Part shown: positions 27,118 through 35,635 of the stretch, in pieces
How the letters are laid out: the number at the start of each line of letters is the position of its first letter
Position numbering within the stretch: the first letter of the stretch is position 1
NCBI GenBank assembly: GCA_034667465.1
Contig: JAXDJV010000014.1
Coordinates: forward strand, 124,001 to 188,000
Source of the DNA: JAOBAU01 sp034667465
GTDB lineage: Bacteria > Acidobacteriota > Thermoanaerobaculia > Gp7-AA8
DNA: 64,000 nucleotides
Direction: 5' to 3'
Program-made: the position numbers and the translations under genes
The notes under the pieces: generated by a model
The model's database searches: none
Told to the model about the DNA's origin: nothing
Seen by the model: only the letters and a program-made list of their open reading frames with translations

Positions 27118-27552
27118 GTGGACAACGTAGTTAAGTGCCCGGCCTGCGGTCAATCGAATCGCGTTCCTTCGCTTTCGAGTGGAAAAGCGGCTGTCTGCGG
27201 AAAGTGCAAGGCTGCGTTGCCGGCGGTTTCGAATGGCGGGAAGCCGGTCACGATTACTGACGCGGACTTTGCGAGCACGATCGCCGGCGGCGCGGTCGTC
27301 GTCGATTTCTGGGCGCCGTGGTGCGGGCCGTGCCGGATGATCGGTCCGATCCTCGAACAGATCGCGGCGGAGCGGAGCGACGTTCGGATCGCGAAGCTCA
27401 ACGTTGACCAAAATCCGCGCACCTCTTCGAAGTTCGGCGTGCAGTCCATTCCGCTGCTCGTCTTCTTCCGCGACGGCGTCGAGAAGGGACGTCTCGTCGG
27501 CGCCGTCCCTCGCCCGCAGATCGAGTCGGCGATTCGTCAGTACCTCGGCTGA
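27118..27552 (+). CDS. trxC: Thioredoxin with N-terminal zinc finger (TrxC/thioredoxin-2 type)
   Basis: From the GTG at 27118 this protein is 144 residues. Longer frames upstream read through the repeat and are unlikely. Residues 6-34 carry CPACG and CGKC, the two Cys pairs of a zinc-binding module as in thioredoxin 2. The catalytic domain has the FWAPWCGPCRM motif (redox pair CGPC) and a cis-Pro segment GVQSIPLLVFF. It should reduce protein disulfides in the cytoplasm using thioredoxin reductase. The AI-2E-type permease gene begins three bases after the stop. Confidence 0.9.
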   Translation: MDNVVKCPACGQSNRVPSLSSGKAAVCGKCKAALPAVSNGGKPVTITDADFASTIAGGAVVVDFWAPWCGPCRMIGPILEQIAAERSDVRIAKLNVDQNPRTSSKFGVQSIPLLVFFRDGVEKGRLVGAVPRPQIESAIRQYLG

Positions 27553-27555
27553 GGC

Positions 27556-28647
27556 ATGGTCATGGTGTTTCAGCCACGCGAAGAGCGGCGTACGCATGAT
27601 CTGGAGCTCTTCATCCGAAAGGTTGCGATCGTCATCACCGCATGCGCGGCGGTCGCGCTTTTGTGGGCCGTGCGCGATGTCCTGCTGCTCGTCTTCATCG
27701 CGGCGGTGCTCGCTGCCGGGATCGCGCCTGCCGTTCATCGCGTGCGCGTCTGGTGGCGGCACTGGTTTCACAAACGGCTCGCGCGAGGCACGGCTGTGCT
27801 GGTCGTCTACGTCCCGTTTCTTCTGCTCGTGGTCGTGCTGCTGATCGTCATGGTGCCGCGACTCATCGTCGAGACGCGCGCGCTCAGCGCACAGGCGCCG
27901 GCGCTCATCGAGTCGAACATCATCACGCCGCTTTCGCACTACATCCCGATGGGACCGGTGCGCGCATATCTGAAGGATGGCGTCGCGCTGCCGCACGGCA
28001 GCGTCTTCGGTTACGTCCGCAGCGCGGCGACGCTCGTCGCATCGATCGTGGCGGTGCTCTTCATGATCGTCTACATGTTGATCGACGCGCATCGCCTCCG
28101 AAATCTCTTCCTCCTTTTCTATCCGGCGTCGGTGCGCGGCGAGCGGCGACGAATGCTGACGCGAATGGCGGCGCGGATGAGCTCGTGGCTTTCCGGTCAG
28201 CTGATCCTCTCCGCGATCATCGGCGTGGCGACGTTCATCGGACTGCTCGTGCTCCGCATCCCATACGCGCTGCCGCTGGCGATCATCGCCACGATCGGCG
28301 AGATGGTGCCGGTGATCGGACCGATCGTCGGCACCGCGCCGGCGCTGGCGATCGCGATTCTCCATTCACGCTGGCAGTTCTGGTCGGTGCTGGTCATGGT
28401 TCTCGTGATGCAGAAAGCCGAGAATCTCTTCATCGCGCCACGCGTGATGTCGCGCAAAGTCTCCGTCGCTCCGCTCGCGATCTTCATTGCGTTCATGATG
28501 GGCGGCGCAGTCCTCGGCATCGTCGGCGCGATCATCGCCATCCCGGTCGCCGCCATCGTTCAGGTCGCATTCGACGAAGCGTTCGTGGCGCGCCGCGAGC
28601 GCCGTCAGGACGTCGACCGCGCCGGTACGCTCGTCAGTCGCATGTAG
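27556..28647 (+). CDS. AI-2E-family membrane transporter
   Basis: This 363-residue integral membrane protein has two N-terminal helices (about 24-60), a basic loop, a long helix (FLLLVVVLLIVMVPRLIVET) and an extracytoplasmic segment. A cluster of five C-terminal helices follows, with the family patterns IPYALPLAIIATIGEMVPVIGP and a final IIAIPVAAIVQV. This is the AI-2E (PerM/TqsA-like) family, with members reported as AI-2 exporters or Na+/H+ antiporters. The substrate here is unknown. It sits three bases after trxC and 19 bases before the PAS/DUF4388 gene, so a run of co-transcribed genes is likely. Confidence 0.85.
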   Translation: MVMVFQPREERRTHDLELFIRKVAIVITACAAVALLWAVRDVLLLVFIAAVLAAGIAPAVHRVRVWWRHWFHKRLARGTAVLVVYVPFLLLVVVLLIVMVPRLIVETRALSAQAPALIESNIITPLSHYIPMGPVRAYLKDGVALPHGSVFGYVRSAATLVASIVAVLFMIVYMLIDAHRLRNLFLLFYPASVRGERRRMLTRMAARMSSWLSGQLILSAIIGVATFIGLLVLRIPYALPLAIIATIGEMVPVIGPIVGTAPALAIAILHSRWQFWSVLVMVLVMQKAENLFIAPRVMSRKVSVAPLAIFIAFMMGGAVLGIVGAIIAIPVAAIVQVAFDEAFVARRERRQDVDRAGTLVSRM

Positions 28648-28666
28648 TACTCTCGTCTCTTCCGAA

Positions 28667-30658
28667 ATGGTCCGTCTTCCCCTCGTCGATCAGGTGATCT
28701 CACTCGTGCGCAAACCGCGCGCGAGTGCGGTGAAACCGGCGGCCGGTCAGCTGCGTGAAGACCGCCTGCGCAGCGGCTTCGAGCAGTCGCCCGTCGGACT
28801 CGCGTATGTCGGGCCGGACGGACACTGGCTGCAATACAACGAGCGCTTTCGCGAGGCGGTCGGCTACACGCGCGAACAGCTCGGTCGCATCTCCTTCAAT
28901 GACCTGACGCATCCCGACGACGCGAAGAAAGAGCTCGCACTCGTGCGCCGCCTCATCGCCGGCGACATTCCGTACTACCGCATCGAGAAGCGGCTCATCG
29001 ACAAGCGCGGCAAATACCGGACGCTCGACGTGACCACCGGCATGGTTCGCAGCGAAGCGGGAACGATCGAGTTCTTCGTGCACGTGCTCGAAGAGCCGAC
29101 CGCGAAACAGGCAGGGGAGAAGGTTCGCGATGGCGAGCAGCTCCTCGTCGCGGCGATCGATGAGCTTGCGGAGATCGCGCTGGTTCGTACCGACGATCGC
29201 GGTCTCGTCACCGGATGGAACGCGGGCGCGGAGCGGATTTTCGGCTACGGGCGCGACGAAGTGGTCGGCAAGCATCGGCGCTTTCTTTATCGCGACGCCG
29301 ACAACTGGGAAGGGAAGCCGACCAGTCAGCTGACGTCGGTCGCCGACGGCGGACGGCTCGAATTCGAGGACTGGCGTGTCGCGCGAAACGGCCAGCATCT
29401 CTGGGTGAAGACGAGCATCACGCCGCTGAAGCGCGACGGCGCCGTGCGCGGTTACGTCGAAGTGATCACGGCGCCGACGCCGAAGCGGGCGATGTCGGAA
29501 GCGCAGAGCGTGGAGCTGAAGCGGACGGTGGAGACGCTGCGCGAAGAGCTGACGCAGCGCGAGCGTACCGAGGAGTCGCTGCGCGACGCGCTCGAACAGG
29601 TTCGCGTCATGGGTGAGGAGACGATGAACGAGCTCCGCATCATGACGGTCGCGCTGCGCAACGAGATCGATCGGCGCAAGATCGTCGAGGACGATCTGCG
29701 CGCCGCACGCGAGGAGCTCGCCGCGCCGCCGCCTCCGCCACCCGCGCCGCCGCTTGTCGAAGAGGAAGTGGTTGCGACCGCGGTTCCGCCGGCGCGTGCG
29801 TGGAAGAAACTCGGGAAGATGTCGCCGGCCGAAATGCTCGTCGCGCATGCGACCGAGGTGCGGACGGGAACGCTGCTGATCGCGAACGGCGAGCGTGAGA
29901 AGGAGATCTTCTTTGAGAAGGGGAAGATCTTTTCGTGCGCATCGAATGAGCCGACGCGCTTTCTGACGCAGATGCTCGTCGAGCGTGGATATATCACCGA
30001 GGAGCAGAGACAGAAGGCGCTGGAGATCGCGCAGGAGACGCATCTCGCCATCGGCCGGATTCTGCTCATCCTCGACGCGATCACTGAACAGCAGCTGATC
30101 GACGTGATGCTGAAAAAAACCGAGGAAGAGATCGCGGATGTCTTTACGTGGCGCGACGCGAAGTATGTGTTCGTCGATGGCGAGATTCCGGCGCTGCAGC
30201 TGGTGCCGCTGCGGATCGAAGTGGCGACGCTCGTCGTGAAGCGGCTGAGTGGCGGCGCCGCGCCGCCGCCGGCGATCGCGATCGCGGAAAGCACGTTCGA
30301 TGGCGATGCGACGATCACTGATGAGCGGGACGAGTTGTTCAGCGGCGAGGAAACGCAGCGGATCGAGGTGGCGACGCACGTCGTGAACCGGCTGACGATG
30401 TCATCCCGAGCGTCAGCGAGGGATCCGGGGGATGGCGGCGCGGAACCGCTGACCACAGCCCCGCCCACCCGGATCCCTCGCGACGCTCGGGATGACAGCG
30501 AGCCGGTGGTCGGCAGCACCTCCGCGAAATCGACGAAGTATCACCGCCCGTCGTGCATGAACGCGAAGCGGATCGCGGCAGGCGCGCGTCGCGAGTTCGC
30601 GTCAGTAAATGACGCACTGGTTGCCGGTCTCGAACCGTGCCGCCTCTGTTTTAAGTAG
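28667..30658 (+). CDS. PAS-PAS-coiled coil-DUF4388 protein carrying an in-frame palindromic insert
   Basis: This 663-residue paralogue of the protein at 11857-13719 has two PAS domains (about 25-150 and 160-275, with GLVTGWNAGAERIFGY), a coiled coil (about 285-350), a Pro-rich linker and a DUF4388/PATAN-type domain (about 385-525). Then comes a duplicated RIEVAT(L/H)VV(K/N)RL segment. Residues about 578-610 are encoded by a 99-base palindromic repeat. The C-terminus has KYHRPSC, AKRI and CRLC, the same Cys/His module as the paralogue. No enzymatic output domain is seen. The repeat leaves the frame intact, so the protein is probably still made. Function unknown; a sensor or scaffold role is inferred. 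Confidence 0.75.
   Translation: MVRLPLVDQVISLVRKPRASAVKPAAGQLREDRLRSGFEQSPVGLAYVGPDGHWLQYNERFREAVGYTREQLGRISFNDLTHPDDAKKELALVRRLIAGDIPYYRIEKRLIDKRGKYRTLDVTTGMVRSEAGTIEFFVHVLEEPTAKQAGEKVRDGEQLLVAAIDELAEIALVRTDDRGLVTGWNAGAERIFGYGRDEVVGKHRRFLYRDADNWEGKPTSQLTSVADGGRLEFEDWRVARNGQHLWVKTSITPLKRDGAVRGYVEVITAPTPKRAMSEAQSVELKRTVETLREELTQRERTEESLRDALEQVRVMGEETMNELRIMTVALRNEIDRRKIVEDDLRAAREELAAPPPPPPAPPLVEEEVVATAVPPARAWKKLGKMSPAEMLVAHATEVRTGTLLIANGEREKEIFFEKGKIFSCASNEPTRFLTQMLVERGYITEEQRQKALEIAQETHLAIGRILLILDAITEQQLIDVMLKKTEEEIADVFTWRDAKYVFVDGEIPALQLVPLRIEVATLVVKRLSGGAAPPPAIAIAESTFDGDATITDERDELFSGEETQRIEVATHVVNRLTMSSRASARDPGDGGAEPLTTAPPTRIPRDARDDSEPVVGSTSAKSTKYHRPSCMNAKRIAAGARREFASVNDALVAGLEPCRLCFK
30399..30497. 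repeat. 99-bp palindromic repeat inserted in frame in a coding region
   Basis: Arms at 30399-30429 and 30468-30497 read TGTCATCCCGAGCGT and complement, with one inserted base in the left arm. The centre is about 38 bases. Its length is exactly 33 codons. It belongs to the same family as the repeat at 22610-22700 and lies between the DUF4388 part and the C-terminal Cys/His module of the host protein. The insertion would add a Ser/Arg/Pro-rich, probably disordered loop. Confidence 0.8.
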
Positions 30659-30705
30659 AATCCATTCCGGACCTCCCCAACGTAGGTGTGTGAGTGAGGA
30701 TGGAT

Positions 30706-32043
30706 ATGCGTCAGTTGGCGGTCGCGGCTTTTCTGTTCACGGCATTTCCGCTCTTCGCCCAGGATGCAGCGCCGCCGCCGAGCGGCTGGACGCTGACGCA
30801 TCGCATCGAGATTCGCGCCGACTATCGCGACTCGCATGAAGAGCGCTTCCAGCTGCGCTTCCCGTTTCCTTCCGACTTTCTGCCGCCGGGCGCGAAGGCC
30901 GGCTTCCTCGAGACGGTCGACGCCGGCCGCCACGTGGAGCTGAACGTCGCGCAGCTCCAGCTCGACCTCGCGTACGGCGCGAATTTCTGCGCGCGGGCAA
31001 AGATCCATCTCGTCGACAAACATCGCCGCAATCCGACCAGCGAAGACCGGAAGGTCGACGCCGACGAGCTCTACATCCGCGTCGGTGAGAAGCCGGAGTT
31101 CCTCGACCGTCCGTCGAAAACGTCATTCTTCCTCCTGGCCGGCAAGGCTCCGAAGATGGAACGGCAGCCGATTCGTCTGCTGGAAAGTTACGGACTGGCG
31201 GCAACGGCGTTCAATCGCTTCGAAGACGTCGGTTTTCAGGGCGGCGGGAGCATCGGCCGCAACTTCTACTGGCGCGTCAGCGCGACGACCGGCAATCCGC
31301 TCTACTTCCGCGATACGAACGCGCTGGCCGGCGACAACGGAGTCAAAGAGCTGCTGACGCAGAATCCGAATCCGCGCTACAAGTCGGGACTGCCGATCCT
31401 CTACAACGCGGAGACCGAAGGCTATTTTCTGCGCACCGATCACGTGCAGTGGGGAGAAGGAATCGGCTACCGCTGGCAGAACGCGGCGCAGACGTTCGGC
31501 TTCGACGCGGTCGGTTTTCACTACCGCCGCGAGCTCGCCGATACCGAGAAGCTGACCGGAACGTTTTACGGCGGCGATCTCGATCTGCTCAACGGACCGG
31601 AAGGCTTCAACATCTCGCTCCCGATTCACGGACGGACGAAAGAAGAGTGGGGAGCCCGCGTCTACACGGAGTGGCACGGCTTGACGTCGACGGTCCAGTT
31701 CACGAAGCAGAAATTTGCCGGACTCTACCGCCAGGGAGAAGAGCTGGAAGTCGGCTATCAGTTCAGCACGCCGTTCGGTCCGAACGTGCGCGGCGACTCG
31801 ATCGTCCAGTCGATCCAGCCGGCCGTACGGATCAGCGCGCTCCAGAACTTCTTCAAAGGACCGAGCAACTTCGTCGATCCCAGCATGTGGTGGAACTGGG
31901 TCAAGCTCGACTACGGCCTCCGCATCGGCTTCGCAAAAAACGTCGACCTGACGCTGGAACGAGCGAAACACAACATCGTTACGCCCCGGGCGAGGAAGCC
32001 GAATATTAACGAAACGCTGGTTACGCTGCGGATTCGCGTCTGA
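30706..32043 (+). CDS. Secreted porin-like beta-barrel protein
   Basis: This protein is about 445 residues from the ATG at 30706 (GAGG lies six bases upstream; an ATG two codons earlier and a GTG are alternatives). The signal peptide ends near LFAQD. The rest is rich in alternating hydrophobic/polar strands with aromatic girdles (FYWRVSATTGNPLYF, IGYRWQNAAQTFGFDAVGFHY) and ends with a Val-terminated strand, TLVTLRIRV, typical of outer-membrane barrels. It may be a porin of the alginate-export or OprB-like type, but no family was confirmed. A heptamer repeat starts six bases after the stop. Confidence 0.65.
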   Translation: MRQLAVAAFLFTAFPLFAQDAAPPPSGWTLTHRIEIRADYRDSHEERFQLRFPFPSDFLPPGAKAGFLETVDAGRHVELNVAQLQLDLAYGANFCARAKIHLVDKHRRNPTSEDRKVDADELYIRVGEKPEFLDRPSKTSFFLLAGKAPKMERQPIRLLESYGLAATAFNRFEDVGFQGGGSIGRNFYWRVSATTGNPLYFRDTNALAGDNGVKELLTQNPNPRYKSGLPILYNAETEGYFLRTDHVQWGEGIGYRWQNAAQTFGFDAVGFHYRRELADTEKLTGTFYGGDLDLLNGPEGFNISLPIHGRTKEEWGARVYTEWHGLTSTVQFTKQKFAGLYRQGEELEVGYQFSTPFGPNVRGDSIVQSIQPAVRISALQNFFKGPSNFVDPSMWWNWVKLDYGLRIGFAKNVDLTLERAKHNIVTPRARKPNINETLVTLRIRV

Positions 32044-32048
32044 TGAAG

Positions 32049-32130
32049 AAGGTGCTGAGTGCAGAGTGCAGAGTGCTGAGTAAAGGCTGGCGGTTTGACT
32101 CAGCACTCAGCACTCTGCACTCAGCACCTT
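32049..32130. repeat. Heptamer-armed inverted repeat (TGCTGAG family), copy 2
   Basis: Arms of 33 bases (32049-32081 and 32098-32130) are each four heptamers of GTGCTGA/GTGCAGA with AAG(G) at the outer end, around a 16-base loop. The left order is CTG-CAG-CAG-CTG and the right arm, read on the other strand, is CTG-CAG-CTG-CTG. It separates the porin-like gene from the NHLP-like gene. Confidence 0.8.
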
Positions 32131-32185
32131 CCGCACCTTATGGTGGCGCTCGAATTGCTCTCTCGGATACACGTGGAGGTTCCGA

Positions 32186-32419
32186 ATGAGAAACGAGATG
32201 ATTGGGGCGGTGGTTCGGCGGGCCATTGAGCATCCGGAGTTTCGGCGCCGGCTGATCGACGATCCGAAGGATGCGCTGCAGTCGCACGGGTTTGCGCTCG
32301 AAGAGGCTGAAATGGCCGAGCTGACCAGAATCCGGGAGACGATCGGCGGCGATGACGCGGAGCAGCAGCTCGTCAGTATCGCCGAGCAGTACGGCGTGCA
32401 CCCTCGCGCCGAGAAGTAG
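32186..32419 (+). CDS. Small NHLP-leader/Os1348-like protein
   Basis: This 77-residue protein has a strong GGAGG site six bases before ATG. It is a helical chain with a nitrile-hydratase-alpha/NHLP-type motif, AIEHPEFRRRLIDDPKDAL (about residues 13-31), then FALEEAEMAEL. This pattern is characteristic of NHLP-clan leader sequences in RiPP precursors and of Os1348-type relatives that lack a modifiable core. There is no double-Gly cleavage site and little Cys, Ser or Thr in the C-terminus, so a classical RiPP core is not evident, and no maturation enzymes are nearby. It is bounded by a repeat upstream and a strong terminator downstream, so it is a stand-alone transcript. Confidence 0.65.
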   Translation: MRNEMIGAVVRRAIEHPEFRRRLIDDPKDALQSHGFALEEAEMAELTRIRETIGGDDAEQQLVSIAEQYGVHPRAEK

Positions 32420-32438
32420 AGCACGGCTCTTTCCTCTG

Positions 32439-32477
32439 ACGCGCCGGACGGCCTCACGTCCGGCGCGTTTCTTTTTT
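32439..32477 (+). terminator. Intrinsic terminator after the NHLP-like gene
   Basis: A 12-base-pair perfect GC-rich stem (arms 32439-32450 and 32457-32468, ACGCGCCGGACG type) with a 6-base loop is followed by a T-rich tract at 32467-32476. It starts 20 bases after the stop codon. Confidence 0.88.
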
Positions 32478-32599
32478 GCGCCTCGCTCGTCTCAGAGGAA
32501 CCGGGGAAATTTGTCTCCTGACGGATGGCGTTCGAACGGGAGCTGTTTTCGCCGTAAACCGGCAGTCCAAATCTCGCAGCGCACGAGGCACTCCTCCTG

Positions 32600-34564
32600 A
32601 TGAGCGTTCTGACGCGAAATCGAATCTTTGTTTTAACGGCCGCGATGTCGCTGATGGCGGCGTCGTCCCTCTTCGCCTCCTGGCCCACCGCCCGAACTCA
32701 GGCACGGATGGTTTACGACCGCGCCTCCACCAACGTCATCCTCTTCGGCGGCGAATCGCCGACCGACTCGGGAACGAAGCAGGCCTACTCGCTCCAGGAG
32801 ACGTGGCTCTGGAACGGCGTCCGCTGGCTGCGCATCTTCCCGGCGCACAGCCCGGCCGGCCGCTCGGCGTTCCCGTTCGTCTACGACACGAATCGCAATC
32901 GCGCCCTGCTCTTCGGTGGCGCGGCAGGCAAAGAAGAGTTCAACGACACGTGGGCGTTCAAAGACGGCGACTGGACGAAGATCGAGACGCCCAACGCTCC
33001 GGCCGTTCGCAACTACGCCGGCGGCGCATTCGATCCGGTGCGCGACCGCTTCGTGGTGTTCGGCGGCTCACACACCGTCACCAACACGACGACCAACATC
33101 AGCACCACGACTGCCTACGTCGACACGTGGGAGTTCGATGGCACCAACTGGCTGCAGCGCTCCACGGCCGGTCCCACGGTCAACAAACCGATCCTCGTGT
33201 ATGACGAGGCGCGCGCTGAAGTGCTGATGCTCGGCATCGACAGCACCGGCGGTACGCTGATGTATCGCTACAAAGCCGACAGCGCGACGTGGGAAGCGAT
33301 CACGCCCGCGACGAAGCCGTCCTGTGTCAACGAAGCGGGCTTCGTCTACAACCCGATCAGGAAGGTGGCATTCGTCACCGGCGGCGTCTGCACGACCAGC
33401 GACGCGCTGATCGAAGAAGATCTCGAGTGGGACGGCACCAACTGGACGAAGCTCGCGCCGACCGCAATCTCCGGCGCCGGGTTCGGACAGGCGATGGCGT
33501 TCGATGAGTTGCGCGGCGTCATCGTCCAGTTCGGCGGCACCGAAGCGTTCGGCCTTCCGCAGAATCGGACGTACGTCTTCCACGACAACGCGTGGGGCGT
33601 GTTCACCGACAACTTCACTCCCGGCCCGCGCTCGCTCTTCGCGCTGCGCGGCGACGAGAAGAACAACACGATGTGGCTGTTCGGCGGTTTCAACGAGTCC
33701 GACACGTTCACCGACTTCTGGAAGTATCAGAACGGCGTATGGGCGAAGCAGACCACGACCGGCGGCCCGGCCAGTACGTGCATCACGCCGAACTCCGCGT
33801 ACGATTCCGATCGCGGAAAGCTCGTCGTCATCTGCTCCGACTCCTCGACGTTCGAGTGGGACGGCGCGGTGTGGACGGCCTTCGTGGTCGACGAGAAGAA
33901 GTTCCCGATCGGCCGCCGCTTCAGCAGCATGGTCTATGACAAGAACCTGAAGAAGACCGTGCTGTTCGGCGGTTTCCACGATCCCGACTATCTCGACATC
34001 ACCTGGATGTGGGACGGAACTACATGGACGCAGGTGAAGAAGAGCCTGCCGACCAAGCGCTCACTGCAGATGATGTGGTTCGATCCCATCCTGAACCGCA
34101 CCGTGATCTACGGCGGCCTCGGCCGTCAGCGAACCGAAGACCGAATCTCCCGCTACTCCGACATGTGGTCGTTCGACGGCGCCGGCTGGACGCTGATGAA
34201 GGAAGTCACGACCACGCCCGGCCTCCGCTACGGCGCACAGGTCGCGGTCGATCCGGTCACGAAGAAGACGATTCTCTTCGGCGGATTGCGCACCGACGTC
34301 AACGGCACGCTGCAGACGCAGACCTACGTCGACGACACGTGGCAGTGGGACGGAAACGCAAAAACGTGGACGAAGCTCACCACGGCCACGACGCCTCCGG
34401 CACGCGAGAACGGTTTCTTCGATTACGATCCGTCGCGCGGCGCCCTGACGCTCTTCGGCGGCTTCTCCGGCTTCTACCACTCCGACGTCTGGTCGTTCAA
34501 AGACGGGAACTGGACGTTTGTTGCGGAGCCGGCGATTCCAAGACGTCGTTCCGCAGGCAAGTAG
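32600..34564 (+). CDS. Secreted kelch/galactose-oxidase-type beta-propeller protein
   Basis: This 654-residue protein has a signal peptide (LTAAMSLMAASSLFAS, cleavage near residue 25). The remaining chain consists of about eight to ten repeats with an LFGG, then W-x-(W/F)-x-G-x-x-W pattern, for example DTWAFKDGDWTK and DVWSFKDGNWTF. These are typical of kelch or galactose-oxidase central-domain propellers. No catalytic motif of an oxidase is recognisable. Such proteins often bind carbohydrates or act at the cell surface. The 180-base region upstream contains the terminator of the previous gene. It also holds a stretch with closing pairs (GCCTCG near 32481 and CGAGGC near 32585) that could fold, though I did not identify a known riboswitch. 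Confidence 0.8.
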   Translation: MSVLTRNRIFVLTAAMSLMAASSLFASWPTARTQARMVYDRASTNVILFGGESPTDSGTKQAYSLQETWLWNGVRWLRIFPAHSPAGRSAFPFVYDTNRNRALLFGGAAGKEEFNDTWAFKDGDWTKIETPNAPAVRNYAGGAFDPVRDRFVVFGGSHTVTNTTTNISTTTAYVDTWEFDGTNWLQRSTAGPTVNKPILVYDEARAEVLMLGIDSTGGTLMYRYKADSATWEAITPATKPSCVNEAGFVYNPIRKVAFVTGGVCTTSDALIEEDLEWDGTNWTKLAPTAISGAGFGQAMAFDELRGVIVQFGGTEAFGLPQNRTYVFHDNAWGVFTDNFTPGPRSLFALRGDEKNNTMWLFGGFNESDTFTDFWKYQNGVWAKQTTTGGPASTCITPNSAYDSDRGKLVVICSDSSTFEWDGAVWTAFVVDEKKFPIGRRFSSMVYDKNLKKTVLFGGFHDPDYLDITWMWDGTTWTQVKKSLPTKRSLQMMWFDPILNRTVIYGGLGRQRTEDRISRYSDMWSFDGAGWTLMKEVTTTPGLRYGAQVAVDPVTKKTILFGGLRTDVNGTLQTQTYVDDTWQWDGNAKTWTKLTTATTPPARENGFFDYDPSRGALTLFGGFSGFYHSDVWSFKDGNWTFVAEPAIPRRRSAGK

Positions 34565-34578
34565 TTTTTCCACACCGG

Positions 34579-34646
34579 GTGCTGAGTGCAGGGTGCTGAG
34601 TGCTGAGACTGGTTTGACTCAGCACTCTGAACTCAGCACTCAGCAC
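34579..34646. repeat. Heptamer-armed inverted repeat (TGCTGAG family), copy 3
   Basis: Arms of 29 bases (34579-34607 and 34618-34646) are built from four heptamers each, with two substituted heptamers (GTGCAGG in the left arm and GTTCAGA in the right when read on the other strand). The loop is about 10 bases. It lies between the kelch-type gene and deoC and is close enough to influence deoC expression. Confidence 0.8.
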
Positions 34647-34675
34647 TTTCTGTTTCTGTTAACGTATCGCCCGCC

Positions 34676-35632
34676 ATGACCGAACAACTCGTCACGCATG
34701 GTTCCACGCTCCCGCCCGTGGCGTTTCGCCGCAGCCTTGCTGATGCTCTGGAGATCATGCACGGCGTCGACGCCGTCGCTGTTGAAGAGCGCGCGGCTTC
34801 ACTCGCGAAACGTTCGCTGAAGAAAGAAGCGAAGGTCCAGGGTCTGAACCTCGCCATCAGCATGATCGACCTCACCACGCTCGAGGGGAAAGACACTCGC
34901 GGCAAGGTTTGGGCGCTCTGTCAGAAAGCGATGCGTCCCGATCCGTCCGATCGTGACGTGCCGCATGTCGCCGCCGTCTGCGTCTATCCGACGATGATCG
35001 GGTTCGTGAAGGAAGCGCTGACCGGCAGCGACGTGAAGATCGCCGCCGTCGCCACCGGCTTCCCGAGCGGCCAGACCTTTACCGACATCAAGGTCGCGGA
35101 GACGCGGCAGACCGTCGCCGCCGGCGCCGACGAGATCGACATGGTCATCGATCGCGGCGCGTTTCTCAGCGGCGACTATCAGAAAGTCTTCGACGAGATC
35201 GCCGACATCAAAGAGGCGTGCGGTCCCGCGCACCTCAAAGTGATTCTCGAGACCGGCGAGCTCGCCAACTACGATCAGGTGCGGCGCGCGTCGCTCATCG
35301 CCATGTTCGCCGGCGCCGATTTCATCAAGACCTCGACCGGCAAGGCACCGACGAATGCGACGCTTCCCGTCACGCTGGTGATGCTCGAAGCGATCCGCGA
35401 TTTCCACCACGCCACCGGAAAGAAGATCGGCATGAAGCCGGCCGGCGGCATCTCCAACGCGAAGCTCGCACTCGCGTACCTCGTGCTGCTGTACGAGACG
35501 ATGGGTTCCGAGTGGATGAACGCGGACCTGTTCCGGTTCGGCGCTTCAACGCTGCTCAACGACATCCTGATGCAGCTCCGCAAGGAGAAGACCGGGGCGT
35601 ATCAGAGCGGCGACTACTTTACGATGGACTGA
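34676..35632 (+). CDS. deoC: Deoxyribose-phosphate aldolase
   Basis: This 318-residue enzyme has the class I aldolase motifs of DeoC. ISMIDLTTLEG supplies an Asp, and AVATGFPSGQTFTDIKVAET and EIDMVIDRGAFLSGD lie in the barrel. DFIKTSTGK provides the Schiff-base lysine at about residue 218, and KKIGMKPAGGI the second lysine at about 254. It cleaves 2-deoxy-D-ribose 5-phosphate to glyceraldehyde 3-phosphate and acetaldehyde during deoxynucleoside catabolism. The extra N-terminal ~60 residues match longer bacterial DeoC variants. The two aldehyde dehydrogenase genes downstream would oxidise the acetaldehyde, so the three likely form a catabolic operon. Confidence 0.95.
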   Translation: MTEQLVTHGSTLPPVAFRRSLADALEIMHGVDAVAVEERAASLAKRSLKKEAKVQGLNLAISMIDLTTLEGKDTRGKVWALCQKAMRPDPSDRDVPHVAAVCVYPTMIGFVKEALTGSDVKIAAVATGFPSGQTFTDIKVAETRQTVAAGADEIDMVIDRGAFLSGDYQKVFDEIADIKEACGPAHLKVILETGELANYDQVRRASLIAMFAGADFIKTSTGKAPTNATLPVTLVMLEAIRDFHHATGKKIGMKPAGGISNAKLALAYLVLLYETMGSEWMNADLFRFGASTLLNDILMQLRKEKTGAYQSGDYFTMD

Positions 35633-35635
35633 GAG

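Noticed and set aside
32478..32599. Known riboswitch upstream of the kelch-type gene
   Set aside because: Some pairing is possible, but the invariant sequences of cobalamin, c-di-GMP, SAM, TPP or glycine riboswitches are not present.
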